This document shows, piece after piece, positions 9,517 through 18,743 of a DNA stretch of 64,000 nucleotides. Source of the stretch: Bacteroidota bacterium. GTDB taxonomy: Bacteria > Bacteroidota > Bacteroidia > B-17B0 > Aurantibacillaceae. The translations under genes and the position numbers were made by a program. The stretch's first letter is position 1. The number at the start of each line of letters is the position of its first letter. Location of the stretch: contig JAFLBH010000001.1 in assembly GCA_017303905.1 (NCBI GenBank), positions 1,713,809-1,777,808 on the forward strand, given 5' to 3'. The notes beneath the pieces are model-generated. The model did not search any database, was not told the DNA's origin, and saw only the letters and a program-made list of their open reading frames with translations.

Positions 9517-10622
9517 TGAAGAAGATACACAAAATTATAGCAATCGTTTTGTTAGCGACCGGCGCTTCTTCATTAAGCGCGCAACAACAAAATTTATACT
9601 CCAATTATTTACTTAATGCTTACGCATACAATTCAGGAGTCATAGGTTCACAAGATTATATTCAAGCCAATTTGTTTTATCGCAACCAATGGGTTGGATT
9701 TGAAGGCTCTCCTAGAACATATATGCTTTCTATGTATGGTCCGCTAAAAAAATTAAAAAATGCATCGATTGGAGGAATGATAAACTCTGATCAAACCGGA
9801 TTAATGACTTCAAATACAGGATATCTTACGTTTGCCTATAGCGTTAAGTTAAACAAAAAGCTCAAACTGGCATTAGGTTTATCCGGAGGACTAAAACAAT
9901 ACCGTGTAAAATTATATGATGCCAGGACGTATGATCAGGGCGACGAATATTTAACAGGAACAATTTTAACAGCCAATACTTTTGATGCGAACGCCGGTTT
10001 GTATTTGCATGGAGAAAAATTCTTCCTGGGATTATCCAGCATGAATATGTTGAATAATCGTGTGAATTGGCAAGCTGATAAAGGTCGATTAACCCCGCAT
10101 TATTACGTAATGGTAGGTTATAAAATAAAAGTAAAATCAGATTATGAAATAACACCATCTGTCTTAGTAAAATATAATGCACCAGCTCCTGTTCAATTGG
10201 AATATTCATTACGTGTTACCTATAAAAACTGGATTTGGTTAGGCGCATCGTATCGTAATAATGATGCCGTAGCAGCAATGGTTGGTGCGAAGCTTATGAA
10301 AAAGTTAAACATAGCTTATGCCTATGATTTTACAACTTCTAAACTTAGAAATTATAATTCAGGCAGTCACGAAATTTCTATTAGCTACAACTTCATTAAA
10401 AAGAAATCAATTACTGCCGTTGATGAAGAAGAATTTAAAATTATTGATAATAGTGTAAAACAAAACTTGAAGAATAAAAAGCCTGTATTGGGGGAAGAGA
10501 AGAAAGATGATTCGCAGGGCGCACCGCCTAAGAAAGAAGAAAAGAAAGAACCGGAAGTTAAAAAAGAGGAAAAACAATCGGAAGAGACAACTCCTAAGAC
10601 AGAAGAAAACAAACCTGAATAA
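9516..10622 (+). CDS. PorP/SprF-family T9SS outer-membrane protein with charged C-terminal tail
   Basis: A signal peptide (ending SLSAQ) precedes a PorP/SprF-type beta-barrel. The N-terminal block QQNLYSNYLLNAYAYNSGVIG and YRNQWVGFEGSPRTY is the family hallmark. Residues 23 to about 290 carry the alternating strands, ending HEISISYNF. PorP/SprF proteins sit in the outer membrane and are required to secrete or attach type B CTD cargo, usually the product of the gene just upstream, as here (one-base overlap). About 78 residues follow the barrel, almost all Lys, Glu, Pro and Thr (about 291-368), including several KKEEKK-type runs. The second PorP/SprF copy at 14434 lacks this tail, so it is a feature of this protein rather than of the family. 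Confidence 0.9.
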   Translation: MKKIHKIIAIVLLATGASSLSAQQQNLYSNYLLNAYAYNSGVIGSQDYIQANLFYRNQWVGFEGSPRTYMLSMYGPLKKLKNASIGGMINSDQTGLMTSNTGYLTFAYSVKLNKKLKLALGLSGGLKQYRVKLYDARTYDQGDEYLTGTILTANTFDANAGLYLHGEKFFLGLSSMNMLNNRVNWQADKGRLTPHYYVMVGYKIKVKSDYEITPSVLVKYNAPAPVQLEYSLRVTYKNWIWLGASYRNNDAVAAMVGAKLMKKLNIAYAYDFTTSKLRNYNSGSHEISISYNFIKKKSITAVDEEEFKIIDNSVKQNLKNKKPVLGEEKKDDSQGAPPKKEEKKEPEVKKEEKQSEETTPKTEENKPE

Positions 10623-10643
10623 ACTTTTTATAAATAGATCAAA

Positions 10644-13600
10644 ATGAAAAAAATTAAGCTCATCGTATTATTTTTAATCTTTATAATGAAGTCGTTTACT
10701 TCATTAGCACAGATTGACACCGTATTTTGGTTTGCGGCACCGTGGGTTACTCCCGATCACACTTGGCGCGATGCGGTAAAAATGCATATTTCAGGTCCGT
10801 CAGGTACTACTGTCCGTATTCGACAGCCAGCCGCTATTTTACCAAATAAATATGATACAACATTTACTATTCCTGCTTCAGGTTTTTTTGATTATACCTT
10901 TTGGAGAGATGCCGCTGCAGGTGTTACTAACTTTGGATATGATTCCTTAGAATCACGACCGGCAAATGCAGTACGTCCTTACGGATTAAAAGTTACTTCT
11001 TCACGAGAAATTACAATTGTATATGACGTTGTAACTAGAGCAAATACATTTTACAATCCGGAAACTTTTTCCTTGAAAGGAAGGAATGGTTTAGGAACCG
11101 AATTCGTCTGTCCATTTCAAAATAACTGGTTCAATCAGGTTTTAGGAGGAGATTTAAATGGTGATGGCGTAATTACTCAACCGCGACAGCAAATTAATAT
11201 TGTAGCTACCTTACCAAATACGGTTGTTTGGATAACTCCAAAATGTAATGTGGTTGGACATGTGGCAAATCTTACCTATAGTGTACTCATGAATACCGGC
11301 GATGTGTATACAGTTGAAAATGTAACCGGAGCAACAAATGTTGCCGGACAAAATTTAGGTGGAACCATTGTTGTGTCTAATAATCCAATTTCTGTTACAG
11401 TTGCCGACGACTCAGTCCGAAATCCGGGTGGCGGTTGCCACGATCTAATCGGTGATCAAATTGTACCGGTTGATGTAGTGGGTAAAGAGTATATCGCCAA
11501 TAAAGGGTTTATGTTTCCTGCATCTCAGGAAAGTATTTTTGTGGTAGCTACTGATAATTTTACTCAAATCACAATCGATGACGGAACTGCTACAACATAT
11601 AGCATAAATAAAGGAGATGTTCAGCGATATACAATTACGCAACCGCTTACTCATATTACGGCTAACAAGAATGTGTATTTATGGCAAACTACTGGTTATG
11701 GTTGCGAATCAGGCGCAGCGATTCTACCTCCTATTAACTGTGCAGGTTCCGACTCTGTTACATTCACACGTAATAATAATCAACCGTTTTTGTTAAACAT
11801 TTTATGTAAAACTAATGGTGCAATCAATACTCCTGCTAATTTTTTACTAAATGGATCTTCAACACTTGTACCGGCATCTGCATTTACACTAGTACCAGGT
11901 ACAGGAGGAGCATGGCAAGGCGCACAAATCCAATTCAACACTACTCAAATTCCTGTTAACTCTGCAAACCTTCTTTCAAACAGTACAGATGTGTTTGCGA
12001 TGGGTGTAATTAACGGTAATACTTCTACCGGAGGTTTGTTTCATTATATGTCTTCATTTAAACGTAAGATTTATTCCTATGCAGGAAATGATATGAGTTA
12101 TTGTACCGGGACAAATAGCGTAATTACTTTAAATGGTGCAATTAATGGTGGCGCTTCAACCGGTATATGGTCGGTTATGAATGGAACAACAGCCATTAGT
12201 TTACCTTCAAGTGCATATACTTCAACTGTTACAAATATTAATGCTACTTATACTTTAACTCCAACTGATACCACTCAATCACAAATAAAATTCGTTTTAT
12301 TATCGACCGGTAATTGCGATAATGTGGCCGATACAGTGGTCTTATTTATTCGTAAATCGCCGGCCGTTGAAGCCGGTCCCGGTATGACTATTTGTAAGAA
12401 CAATATTCCTACAATAAACATCACAGGTTCTGTTTTATTCGCTACAGGAGGAAATTGGACAACATCCGGTAGCGGAGTTTTTGGAAATCCAACTTCGTAT
12501 ACAACAACCTATGTACCTTCTCCTTCTGATTTATCAGCGGGTTCGGTTAAATTGGTTTTAACTTCTGCCGGTAGTATTTTCGGTTGTCCAAACACGAATG
12601 ATTCTTTACTACTTACGTTCACCAACCCTCCTACAGTTAATGCGGGCGCCGATATTAATGTGTGTACGAATAGCCCAACTGTAAATTTAAATGGTTCGGT
12701 AGGCGGACCGACTAGTTCAGGTTTATGGACAACACTCGGCTCCGGCGCGTTTTCTCCGAACGATACTTTAATGTCAACTACCTATATTTTAAGTCCGAAT
12801 GATTTAACTCAATCTTCATTAGTAATTACATTAACCTCACAAAATAATGGTAATTGTAACGCGGTAAAAGATAGTATTACTGTGTTTGTTACACCAAAGC
12901 CTGTGGTGCTAGCGGGTAATAACGATACTATTTGCGCAAGTGCGGGTGTTATTGCGCTAACGGGAACTGTCACAGGTTCCGCTTTAACGGGTACTTGGAC
13001 AACAAGCGGAACAGGTGCGTTTAATAACGCGGGTATTTTAAATCCAAATTACACAATGAGCGGGGCGGATACATTAGCTGGTGTTGTACAATTTATTTTA
13101 ACTTCTACTGGCGGAATTTGTCCGCCGGAAAGCGATACTGTTACGTATGTTATTTTAAAAGCGCCTTTAGTGGCTGCAGGACCAGATACAAGTTTCTGTA
13201 ACAATGGAATTGTACAATTGAATGGGTTGGTAAGTGGATTTACGACAACAGGGCAATGGATTTCAACCGGAACAGGAACGTTTGTTCCAAATAATACATC
13301 TTTAAACGCAGCGTATTTCCCGAGTACGTCAGATGTTATAAACGGAAGTGTTAAGTTTATATTAGAATCAACTAATAATAAAGGCTGTTCTCCGAAGCGA
13401 GATTCTTTAACAGTAACTTTTATACCATCACCAACGGCTAATTTTAGTTTTTCAGTGGCATGTGCTACAAAGCCTGTACAGTTTACAGATTTGTCAGTAG
13501 GCTCTGTATCTAACTACAGTTGGAATTTCGGAGACGGCGGTACCGCGATTTCACAAAATCCGTTTCACAGTTACACCTTAGCAAATACATATTCTGTGAC

Positions 13601-14429
13601 GTTTATTGTTACGTCTAACAACGGATGTAAAGACACCGTTGTGAAAAACGTAACAGTCTATAATTTACCATATGCGAATTTTACGTACGGACCTGCTTGT
13701 CAGGGACAACTTATACAGTTTCAAGATTCTTCTTTATCGGGTGTTGACGTGATTACAAATTGGAATTGGAATTTTGCAGATGGAGGAATAAGCACTTCTG
13801 CAAATCCGGTTCATACGTATACAGCATCAGGAATATATAACGTTAACTTGAATGTTACTACTGACAAGGGGTGCACCGATTCAATTAATATAGCTGTGAA
13901 TGTAAGACCGCGACCAAATGCATTTTTTGCTTTAACCAATAATCCTACTCTGGCGCAAGAACTTGTTTACTTCACCGATTTCAGTACGCCCGCGCCTACC
14001 ATTGTAAATTGGAATTGGGATTTTGGTGATGGAGGAGGTGCGAGTTCGCAAAACCCAACCAACATCTATCAAAATCAAGGTAACTATACAATTACTTTAG
14101 TTGTTACTGATAATTTCGGATGCTCTGATACATCACGTAAGGAAATCTCTGTAACCTTATTACCATTGGTACCAACAGCCTTCTCTCCGAATGGCGATAA
14201 CAACAACGATTTATTATTTGTGAAAGGTGGTCCGTTTGAAAATATGAATTTTAGAATTTACAATAACTGGGGAGAATTAATATTTGAAACTACCGATCAA
14301 AAAGTGGGATGGGATGGGAAGTATAAAGGTCAGGACGCTCCAATCGGTGTTTATGTTTGGGTGTTGGATGTAGATATGTTTAATAATAAATCGGTACGCA
14401 AAACTGGTGATGTAACCTTATTGAGATAA
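10644..14429 (+). CDS. T9SS type B cargo: second IgGFc-binding-like, repeat and PKD adhesin
   Basis: This 1261-residue paralogue of the 6073 product has the same order of parts. A signal peptide ends at SLAQ, and the mature protein starts IDTVFWFAAPW, close to IDTSFWFVAPD in the paralogue. An IgGFc-binding-like region spans about residues 23-475. Five repeats of about 85-90 residues (about 479-930) follow, against four in the paralogue. Three PKD domains (about 931-1170) carry YSWNFGDGG, WNWNFADGG and WNWDFGDGG. A type B sorting domain begins at about residue 1174 (FSPNGDNNNDLLFV, IYNNWGELIF, WDGKYKG). The gene starts 21 bases after the first PorP/SprF gene and is followed after four bases by its own PorP/SprF gene. 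I infer a duplicated adhesin-partner pair that has since diverged. Confidence 0.9.
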   Translation: MKKIKLIVLFLIFIMKSFTSLAQIDTVFWFAAPWVTPDHTWRDAVKMHISGPSGTTVRIRQPAAILPNKYDTTFTIPASGFFDYTFWRDAAAGVTNFGYDSLESRPANAVRPYGLKVTSSREITIVYDVVTRANTFYNPETFSLKGRNGLGTEFVCPFQNNWFNQVLGGDLNGDGVITQPRQQINIVATLPNTVVWITPKCNVVGHVANLTYSVLMNTGDVYTVENVTGATNVAGQNLGGTIVVSNNPISVTVADDSVRNPGGGCHDLIGDQIVPVDVVGKEYIANKGFMFPASQESIFVVATDNFTQITIDDGTATTYSINKGDVQRYTITQPLTHITANKNVYLWQTTGYGCESGAAILPPINCAGSDSVTFTRNNNQPFLLNILCKTNGAINTPANFLLNGSSTLVPASAFTLVPGTGGAWQGAQIQFNTTQIPVNSANLLSNSTDVFAMGVINGNTSTGGLFHYMSSFKRKIYSYAGNDMSYCTGTNSVITLNGAINGGASTGIWSVMNGTTAISLPSSAYTSTVTNINATYTLTPTDTTQSQIKFVLLSTGNCDNVADTVVLFIRKSPAVEAGPGMTICKNNIPTINITGSVLFATGGNWTTSGSGVFGNPTSYTTTYVPSPSDLSAGSVKLVLTSAGSIFGCPNTNDSLLLTFTNPPTVNAGADINVCTNSPTVNLNGSVGGPTSSGLWTTLGSGAFSPNDTLMSTTYILSPNDLTQSSLVITLTSQNNGNCNAVKDSITVFVTPKPVVLAGNNDTICASAGVIALTGTVTGSALTGTWTTSGTGAFNNAGILNPNYTMSGADTLAGVVQFILTSTGGICPPESDTVTYVILKAPLVAAGPDTSFCNNGIVQLNGLVSGFTTTGQWISTGTGTFVPNNTSLNAAYFPSTSDVINGSVKFILESTNNKGCSPKRDSLTVTFIPSPTANFSFSVACATKPVQFTDLSVGSVSNYSWNFGDGGTAISQNPFHSYTLANTYSVTFIVTSNNGCKDTVVKNVTVYNLPYANFTYGPACQGQLIQFQDSSLSGVDVITNWNWNFADGGISTSANPVHTYTASGIYNVNLNVTTDKGCTDSINIAVNVRPRPNAFFALTNNPTLAQELVYFTDFSTPAPTIVNWNWDFGDGGGASSQNPTNIYQNQGNYTITLVVTDNFGCSDTSRKEISVTLLPLVPTAFSPNGDNNNDLLFVKGGPFENMNFRIYNNWGELIFETTDQKVGWDGKYKGQDAPIGVYVWVLDVDMFNNKSVRKTGDVTLLR

Positions 14430-14433
14430 TAGT

Positions 14434-15429
14434 ATGAAAAAAATTATAAAAGCATTCTTCGTATTTCTAATAGCGTTTGGCAATGTAGCCAAGGCACAGG
14501 ACTTTCATTTATCATTATACGATTGCGCGCCATTATTTTTAAATCCGGCTATGACGGGTGTTATTGATGCGAAATTCCGTGTGCACGCTCAATACAGAAA
14601 TCAATGGAACTCTGTTGCATATAAACCTTTTAATACGGCTTTAATTAGTGCAGATATGCCAAAAGGAAAATGGGGCTTCGGAATTCAGGTAATCAATATG
14701 CGTGCCGGTATAGGAAATTACAATGTGTTTCAGGCTATGCTGTCTGCTGGGTATACAGTGCCATTGGATAAAAAGAAATCACATCATATATCTTTCGGAT
14801 TGCAAGGTGGTTTTACACAAAAGTCGGTAGAATACAAATTATATACCTGGGACAATCAATATACCGGTGCTAATGGAGGATCATTCAATACAGAAGTTTC
14901 CAGTAATGAAAACTTCAAGCGTCAATCTCAAATGTTACCGCAATTAAATGCGGGCGTTTTATATTATTATGCAAAGCAGCAGTCGCGCATCAATCCGTTT
15001 TTAGGTGTTTCCGGCTTTAATTTAACCCGACCTAAAGAAACTTTTTTTGATCAAGCAAACTACTTACCAATTCGTGTTTACACTCATGCGGGTGTACGTA
15101 TTAATGTAAGTGAGTTGCTTTTTGCGATTCCTAAAATTTTAATTATGAATCAAGGCAAAGCATTTGAACAAACCTATGCGTTGGATGCAGGTTATTTCTT
15201 TAAAAATGATAAATTCTTTTTATTAGCAGGATTTACCTATCGAGCTAAAGATGCAAGCATAGTTTATGCGGGCTTAAGAAAAGATAATTATATTTTTAAA
15301 TTGGGTTATGATTTTAATACATCCACATTAAAAACAGCTTCAAAAACCAGAGGTGCGTTTGAATTATCATTTACCTATTTAGCCGGTAAGAAAAGTGTAA
15401 CCGAAATTAAAAACTGTCCTCGTTTATAG
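14434..15429 (+). CDS. PorP/SprF-family T9SS outer-membrane protein
   Basis: This 331-residue protein has a signal peptide (ending VAKAQ) and the family's N-terminal block: FHLSLYDCAPLFLNPAMTG followed by AQYRNQWNSVAYKPF. PorP/SprF proteins are outer-membrane barrels tied to export and surface attachment of type B CTD adhesins, and this copy directly follows such an adhesin. It ends KSVTEIKNCPRL without the charged extension of the copy at 9516. The next gene starts three bases after its stop, so the two are probably co-transcribed. Confidence 0.9.
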   Translation: MKKIIKAFFVFLIAFGNVAKAQDFHLSLYDCAPLFLNPAMTGVIDAKFRVHAQYRNQWNSVAYKPFNTALISADMPKGKWGFGIQVINMRAGIGNYNVFQAMLSAGYTVPLDKKKSHHISFGLQGGFTQKSVEYKLYTWDNQYTGANGGSFNTEVSSNENFKRQSQMLPQLNAGVLYYYAKQQSRINPFLGVSGFNLTRPKETFFDQANYLPIRVYTHAGVRINVSELLFAIPKILIMNQGKAFEQTYALDAGYFFKNDKFFLLAGFTYRAKDASIVYAGLRKDNYIFKLGYDFNTSTLKTASKTRGAFELSFTYLAGKKSVTEIKNCPRL

Positions 15430-15432
15430 TAT

Positions 15433-17598
15433 ATGAAATATTATCCCCGTTATATCATTGGTTGTTTAAAGGCATCTTTATTATTGCTTTTTTTCTTTAG
15501 TATGAACTCTTATGGTCAATCCAAAAAGCTTTGGATGATTGAAGGTGAAAATGCCTATGCTAAAAAAGATTACGCCTCGGCGGCTTACTTTTATTCTAAA
15601 GTACTTGACGACACAACCATTCTCGAAACTTTTGTTTTACCCTATGAGGCACAGATGGTGAACCTTCGAATTAAGAATTTGATCAAGGTTCCTGAACTAA
15701 AACTTAAAAATCCTTTCAAAAAGGATAGCACCTCTGTGACAAACACTACAGATAGCACTAAGAAGCCGAAGACGGAGTATAAACCAATGAATAGTATCGA
15801 TTATGTTTATTATAAGTTGGGTCATTCATACTTTTTAAATTCCGATTATAATCATGCAGCTAAAATTTTTAAGGTATGCGTTGAACGAAATTCTTATCCG
15901 GACGCTCGTTTTTATCATGCCCTCTCTTTAATGAGTGTGAAAAAACACAAGGAAGCATTAGATGAATTTGAAGCTTTCGTTACATCTAATCCCGATAACG
16001 ATTCGTTAAAGAAAGTAGCGCAGAAGAAGGAAGCTAGTTGTTATTTTGCTTTAGACTCTATGACAAATGTTCGACGTGCCGTTAAGGTAAAATTGATGGA
16101 TACCCTTATTTTTAATAAAGGAACGTCCAACTTTGCGCCGATGTATTATTTGAGTCCGAATAAAATCATTTTCACTAGCGCACGACGTAATGGAGTAGTA
16201 AATGATCCGGAGAAGCAAGATTCTAAATTTTTATGTGACCTTTATTATTCAGAGTGTTTAGATAGTATTTGGCAGCGTCCGGTGAATTTTGGTCGCCCAG
16301 TAAATTCTGCACTGCATGAAGGTGCTGGTTATGTAACACCTGATGATGTGATGCTATTTACGAGGTGGAGTGATGCCAACCGTGAGGAAACGTTTATTTA
16401 CATGGCTAAAATGACTGATGGTAAATTCTTCGAAGCATTTAAGCTCAATCAAAATGTGAATGTGGCCGGATACAAATCCATGCAGCCATTCGTTAACTTC
16501 GATGGCACTCATTTGTTTTTCTCGTCTAATCGTCCGGGTGGTTTAGGAGGATTTGATATTTGGTGCAGTGTAATTGATGAAAATGGATTTATCGGCCCTG
16601 CAAAGAATTTAGGTGCGCCAATTAATACACCGGGTGATGAGGTGTCGCCTTTCTTCCACGCGGTATCAAGCACCTTATACTTTAGTTCAAGCGGATTACC
16701 AGGCATGGGCGGATTAGATGTGTTTAAGTCATACTTTAATTCCGACGACTCTGTATATACATTTCCAAAAAACATGGGAGGTCCTGTGAACTCCAGTAAG
16801 GATGATGCTTACTTCATCATGGAGAGAACACAACAACGCGGTTTCTTTGCCAGTGATAGAAAAGATTGTGAAAATGGGCATTGTTATAATATTTATGAGT
16901 TTGTTAATGAGCCCATTCATTTTGATATCAGCGGTTATGTGTTTGATGCGCAAACAAACGATCCGATAGAAGGAGCCTTAGTTACCATTCGCGATGTACA
17001 TGGGGAAGATGAGCCTTTCTTTGTAGTGTCGGACGATAAGGGATATTATTTTTCTGAATTAAAGCCGGATAAAGAATATTTTATGAAGGCGCAGAAAAAC
17101 AAATACTTTGCAGATGCGGCGAGCGTGGCTACAAAAGGTAAATCGGAGACAACACATTTTGAACAAGACTTCTTCTTAAATAAAATTCCTGACAGTGAAA
17201 TTGAAATTGAAGGTATTGAATATGATTTCGACAAAGCAACACTTCGTCCGAAATCAAAAGAAAACATGGATAAAATTGTTGATCTCTTAAACTTGAACGA
17301 TAACCTTTCCATCATGATTAACTCACATACCGATTCTCGTGGAAGTGATGATTATAACTTGCGTTTATCACAGGCGCGTGCACAATCTTGCGTAGATTAT
17401 TTGATCTCTAAAGGGATAAAAAAGGAAAGGTTAATTGCTAAAGGTTGGGGTGAAACAGACCCGTTGATTAAGCAGGATGCTATTGATAAAATGGTGCCTA
17501 AGAGTGAAGAGTTTGAAGCGGCTCATCAGAAGAACCGACGAACCGCCTTTAAGGTTATAGGAGAGACAGATATTAACATTATTAACAAGACTAAGTAA
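15433..17598 (+). CDS. PorE-like TPR-PD40-CRD-OmpA envelope protein
   Basis: The 721 residues hold an N-terminal signal segment, TPR-like helices (about 30-210, including YVYYKLGHSYFLNSDYNHAA), PD40/WD40-like propeller strands (about 225-480, with FFSSNRPGGLGGFDIW and YFSSSGLPGMGGLDVFKS) and a carboxypeptidase-regulatory-like domain (about 497-570). A C-terminal OmpA peptidoglycan-binding domain follows (about 590-705, with EYDFDKATLRPKS and SHTDSRGSDDYN). This order matches PorE of the T9SS, a periplasmic component thought to anchor the machinery to peptidoglycan. Unlike PorE, no convincing lipobox is present: the Cys in IIGC is too close to the start, and a normal signal peptide ending YGQ is likelier. 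It closes the adhesin/PorP run and is followed by a terminator. Confidence 0.85.
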   Translation: MKYYPRYIIGCLKASLLLLFFFSMNSYGQSKKLWMIEGENAYAKKDYASAAYFYSKVLDDTTILETFVLPYEAQMVNLRIKNLIKVPELKLKNPFKKDSTSVTNTTDSTKKPKTEYKPMNSIDYVYYKLGHSYFLNSDYNHAAKIFKVCVERNSYPDARFYHALSLMSVKKHKEALDEFEAFVTSNPDNDSLKKVAQKKEASCYFALDSMTNVRRAVKVKLMDTLIFNKGTSNFAPMYYLSPNKIIFTSARRNGVVNDPEKQDSKFLCDLYYSECLDSIWQRPVNFGRPVNSALHEGAGYVTPDDVMLFTRWSDANREETFIYMAKMTDGKFFEAFKLNQNVNVAGYKSMQPFVNFDGTHLFFSSNRPGGLGGFDIWCSVIDENGFIGPAKNLGAPINTPGDEVSPFFHAVSSTLYFSSSGLPGMGGLDVFKSYFNSDDSVYTFPKNMGGPVNSSKDDAYFIMERTQQRGFFASDRKDCENGHCYNIYEFVNEPIHFDISGYVFDAQTNDPIEGALVTIRDVHGEDEPFFVVSDDKGYYFSELKPDKEYFMKAQKNKYFADAASVATKGKSETTHFEQDFFLNKIPDSEIEIEGIEYDFDKATLRPKSKENMDKIVDLLNLNDNLSIMINSHTDSRGSDDYNLRLSQARAQSCVDYLISKGIKKERLIAKGWGETDPLIKQDAIDKMVPKSEEFEAAHQKNRRTAFKVIGETDINIINKTK

Positions 17599-17600
17599 TT

Positions 17601-17638
17601 AAAAAAGGCGGTTTTCATTTGGAAGACCGCCTTTTTTT
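17601..17638 (+). terminator. Rho-independent terminator after the adhesin cluster
   Basis: AAGGCGGT (about 17605-17612) pairs with ACCGCCTT (about 17626-17633) around a 13-base loop and is followed by a T-run. A-T pairs extend the stem outward. It begins two bases after the PorE-like stop codon. Confidence 0.9.
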
Positions 17639-17640
17639 AT

Positions 17641-17648
17641 TAGTTTTG
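17641..17648 (+). promoter_or_regulatory. Candidate -7 element (TAGTTTTG)
   Basis: This is a perfect TAnnTTTG match 22 bases before the ATG at 17671, immediately after the upstream terminator. Confidence 0.4.
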
Positions 17649-17670
17649 GTTAAACTTTAATAATCCTCCC

Positions 17671-18684
17671 ATGAAAAAAATCTTTACTCTTTTATCATTT
17701 TCACTTACTACTTTGGCTTTTGGTCAAACAACAATTTTAAATGGCGGCTTTGAAACTTGGGGAGGGAATCCATCTCCCGGTGTAAGTACAGAACCAAATA
17801 ATTGGTATTCCAATAAATCAGGTTCAGGCTTGGCCTCATCAGGTCCGCAAACCTGTTATCAGGATATGACCATTAAAAATACAGGAACTTCTTCTGCACG
17901 TATTGAAACAAAATATTTTTTTTTAGCCGTAGTAAATGGAAATATGACAACCGGAATTGTTTGCGCACCCAGTTCAAACAAAGCTGAAGGTTACATCGGA
18001 ACTTTAAATCCAAACAGCGCTACAGATATTCGCCGAATGGCATTTGTTGGTCGTCCGGATAGTTTAGTAGGATGGTATCAATATACGCAAGCAACAAGCG
18101 GTACAAACCCAACCAACGAGCAAGGTAAAGTAAGAGCTATTTTGCATACCGGACATTATTACGATCCTGAAGTTCCTGTAAATAGCAATCATCCTAATTT
18201 ATCTGCAAATAAAATTGGTGACGCTTTGTTTTTAACTGCAAAAGCTAATAATACAACATGGAAGCGTTTCAGTGTTCCGTTTACATACGCAAGTGCGGCC
18301 ATGCCGGCCTACATCATGATAAATGTAACTTCTTCTGCTGATCAAATGACATCTGCACCTGGTTCTTCAGGAAGCGGTTCAAAATTATGGTTAGATGATT
18401 TAGCAGTAGTTTATAATCCTACCAGTGTAAACGAATCAGTGGTGCCTGAAGGAAACATCCGTGTTTACTCATTCGATAAAATTATTTACGTTGATTTCAC
18501 TGCAAGAAAATCAAATGAATCAACTTTAAATATTTTTGACATTACAGGTAAGCAAGTTGCTAGTCACAAAATTGAAGGCGATAAATTAAACGCTATCGAT
18601 TTTAGCGCTATGACAGCAGGTGTATATTTATATGAACTTTCAGGTGCAGGTGTTTCTAAAACCGGAAAATTAGTTATTGAATAA
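17671..18684 (+). CDS. T9SS type A cargo, possible PCMD-like carbohydrate-binding protein
   Basis: This 337-residue protein starts with a signal peptide ending AFGQ. Residues about 19-245 form a beta-rich domain beginning ILNGGFETWGG, with SARIETKYF, and ending SKLWLDDLAVVYNP. Such domains at the N-terminus of Bacteroidota surface proteins resemble the putative carbohydrate metabolism (PCMD) and carbohydrate-binding families. I could not confirm which without a profile search. The last 75 residues (YSFDKIIYVDF, LNIFDITGKQV, AGVYLYELSG, KTGKLVIE) are a type A T9SS sorting domain, so the protein should be exported and bound to the surface or released. It has its own terminators on both sides and is probably monocistronic. 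Confidence 0.8.
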   Translation: MKKIFTLLSFSLTTLAFGQTTILNGGFETWGGNPSPGVSTEPNNWYSNKSGSGLASSGPQTCYQDMTIKNTGTSSARIETKYFFLAVVNGNMTTGIVCAPSSNKAEGYIGTLNPNSATDIRRMAFVGRPDSLVGWYQYTQATSGTNPTNEQGKVRAILHTGHYYDPEVPVNSNHPNLSANKIGDALFLTAKANNTTWKRFSVPFTYASAAMPAYIMINVTSSADQMTSAPGSSGSGSKLWLDDLAVVYNPTSVNESVVPEGNIRVYSFDKIIYVDFTARKSNESTLNIFDITGKQVASHKIEGDKLNAIDFSAMTAGVYLYELSGAGVSKTGKLVIE

Positions 18685-18701
18685 TAATTTGTAATTATTT
18701 T

Positions 18702-18735
18702 AAATCCGCTCTTGCAAAGGGGCGGATTTTCTTAT
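18702..18735 (+). terminator. Rho-independent terminator
   Basis: AAATCCGC (18702-18709) pairs with GCGGATTT (18722-18729), followed by a T-rich stretch. It lies 18 bases after the preceding stop codon. Confidence 0.8.
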
Positions 18736-18740
18736 TTTTG
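18733..18740 (+). promoter_or_regulatory. Promoter -7 element (TATTTTTG) abutting the start codon
   Basis: This perfect TAnnTTTG match ends three bases before the ATG at 18744 and overlaps the T-tract of the preceding terminator. Initiation about 4-8 bases downstream would leave little or no leader. Confidence 0.5.
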
Positions 18741-18743
18741 TCC

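Noticed and set aside
9862-10209. 115-residue minus-strand frame
   Set aside because: It is antisense to the PorP/SprF barrel and has the low-complexity look of a shadow frame.
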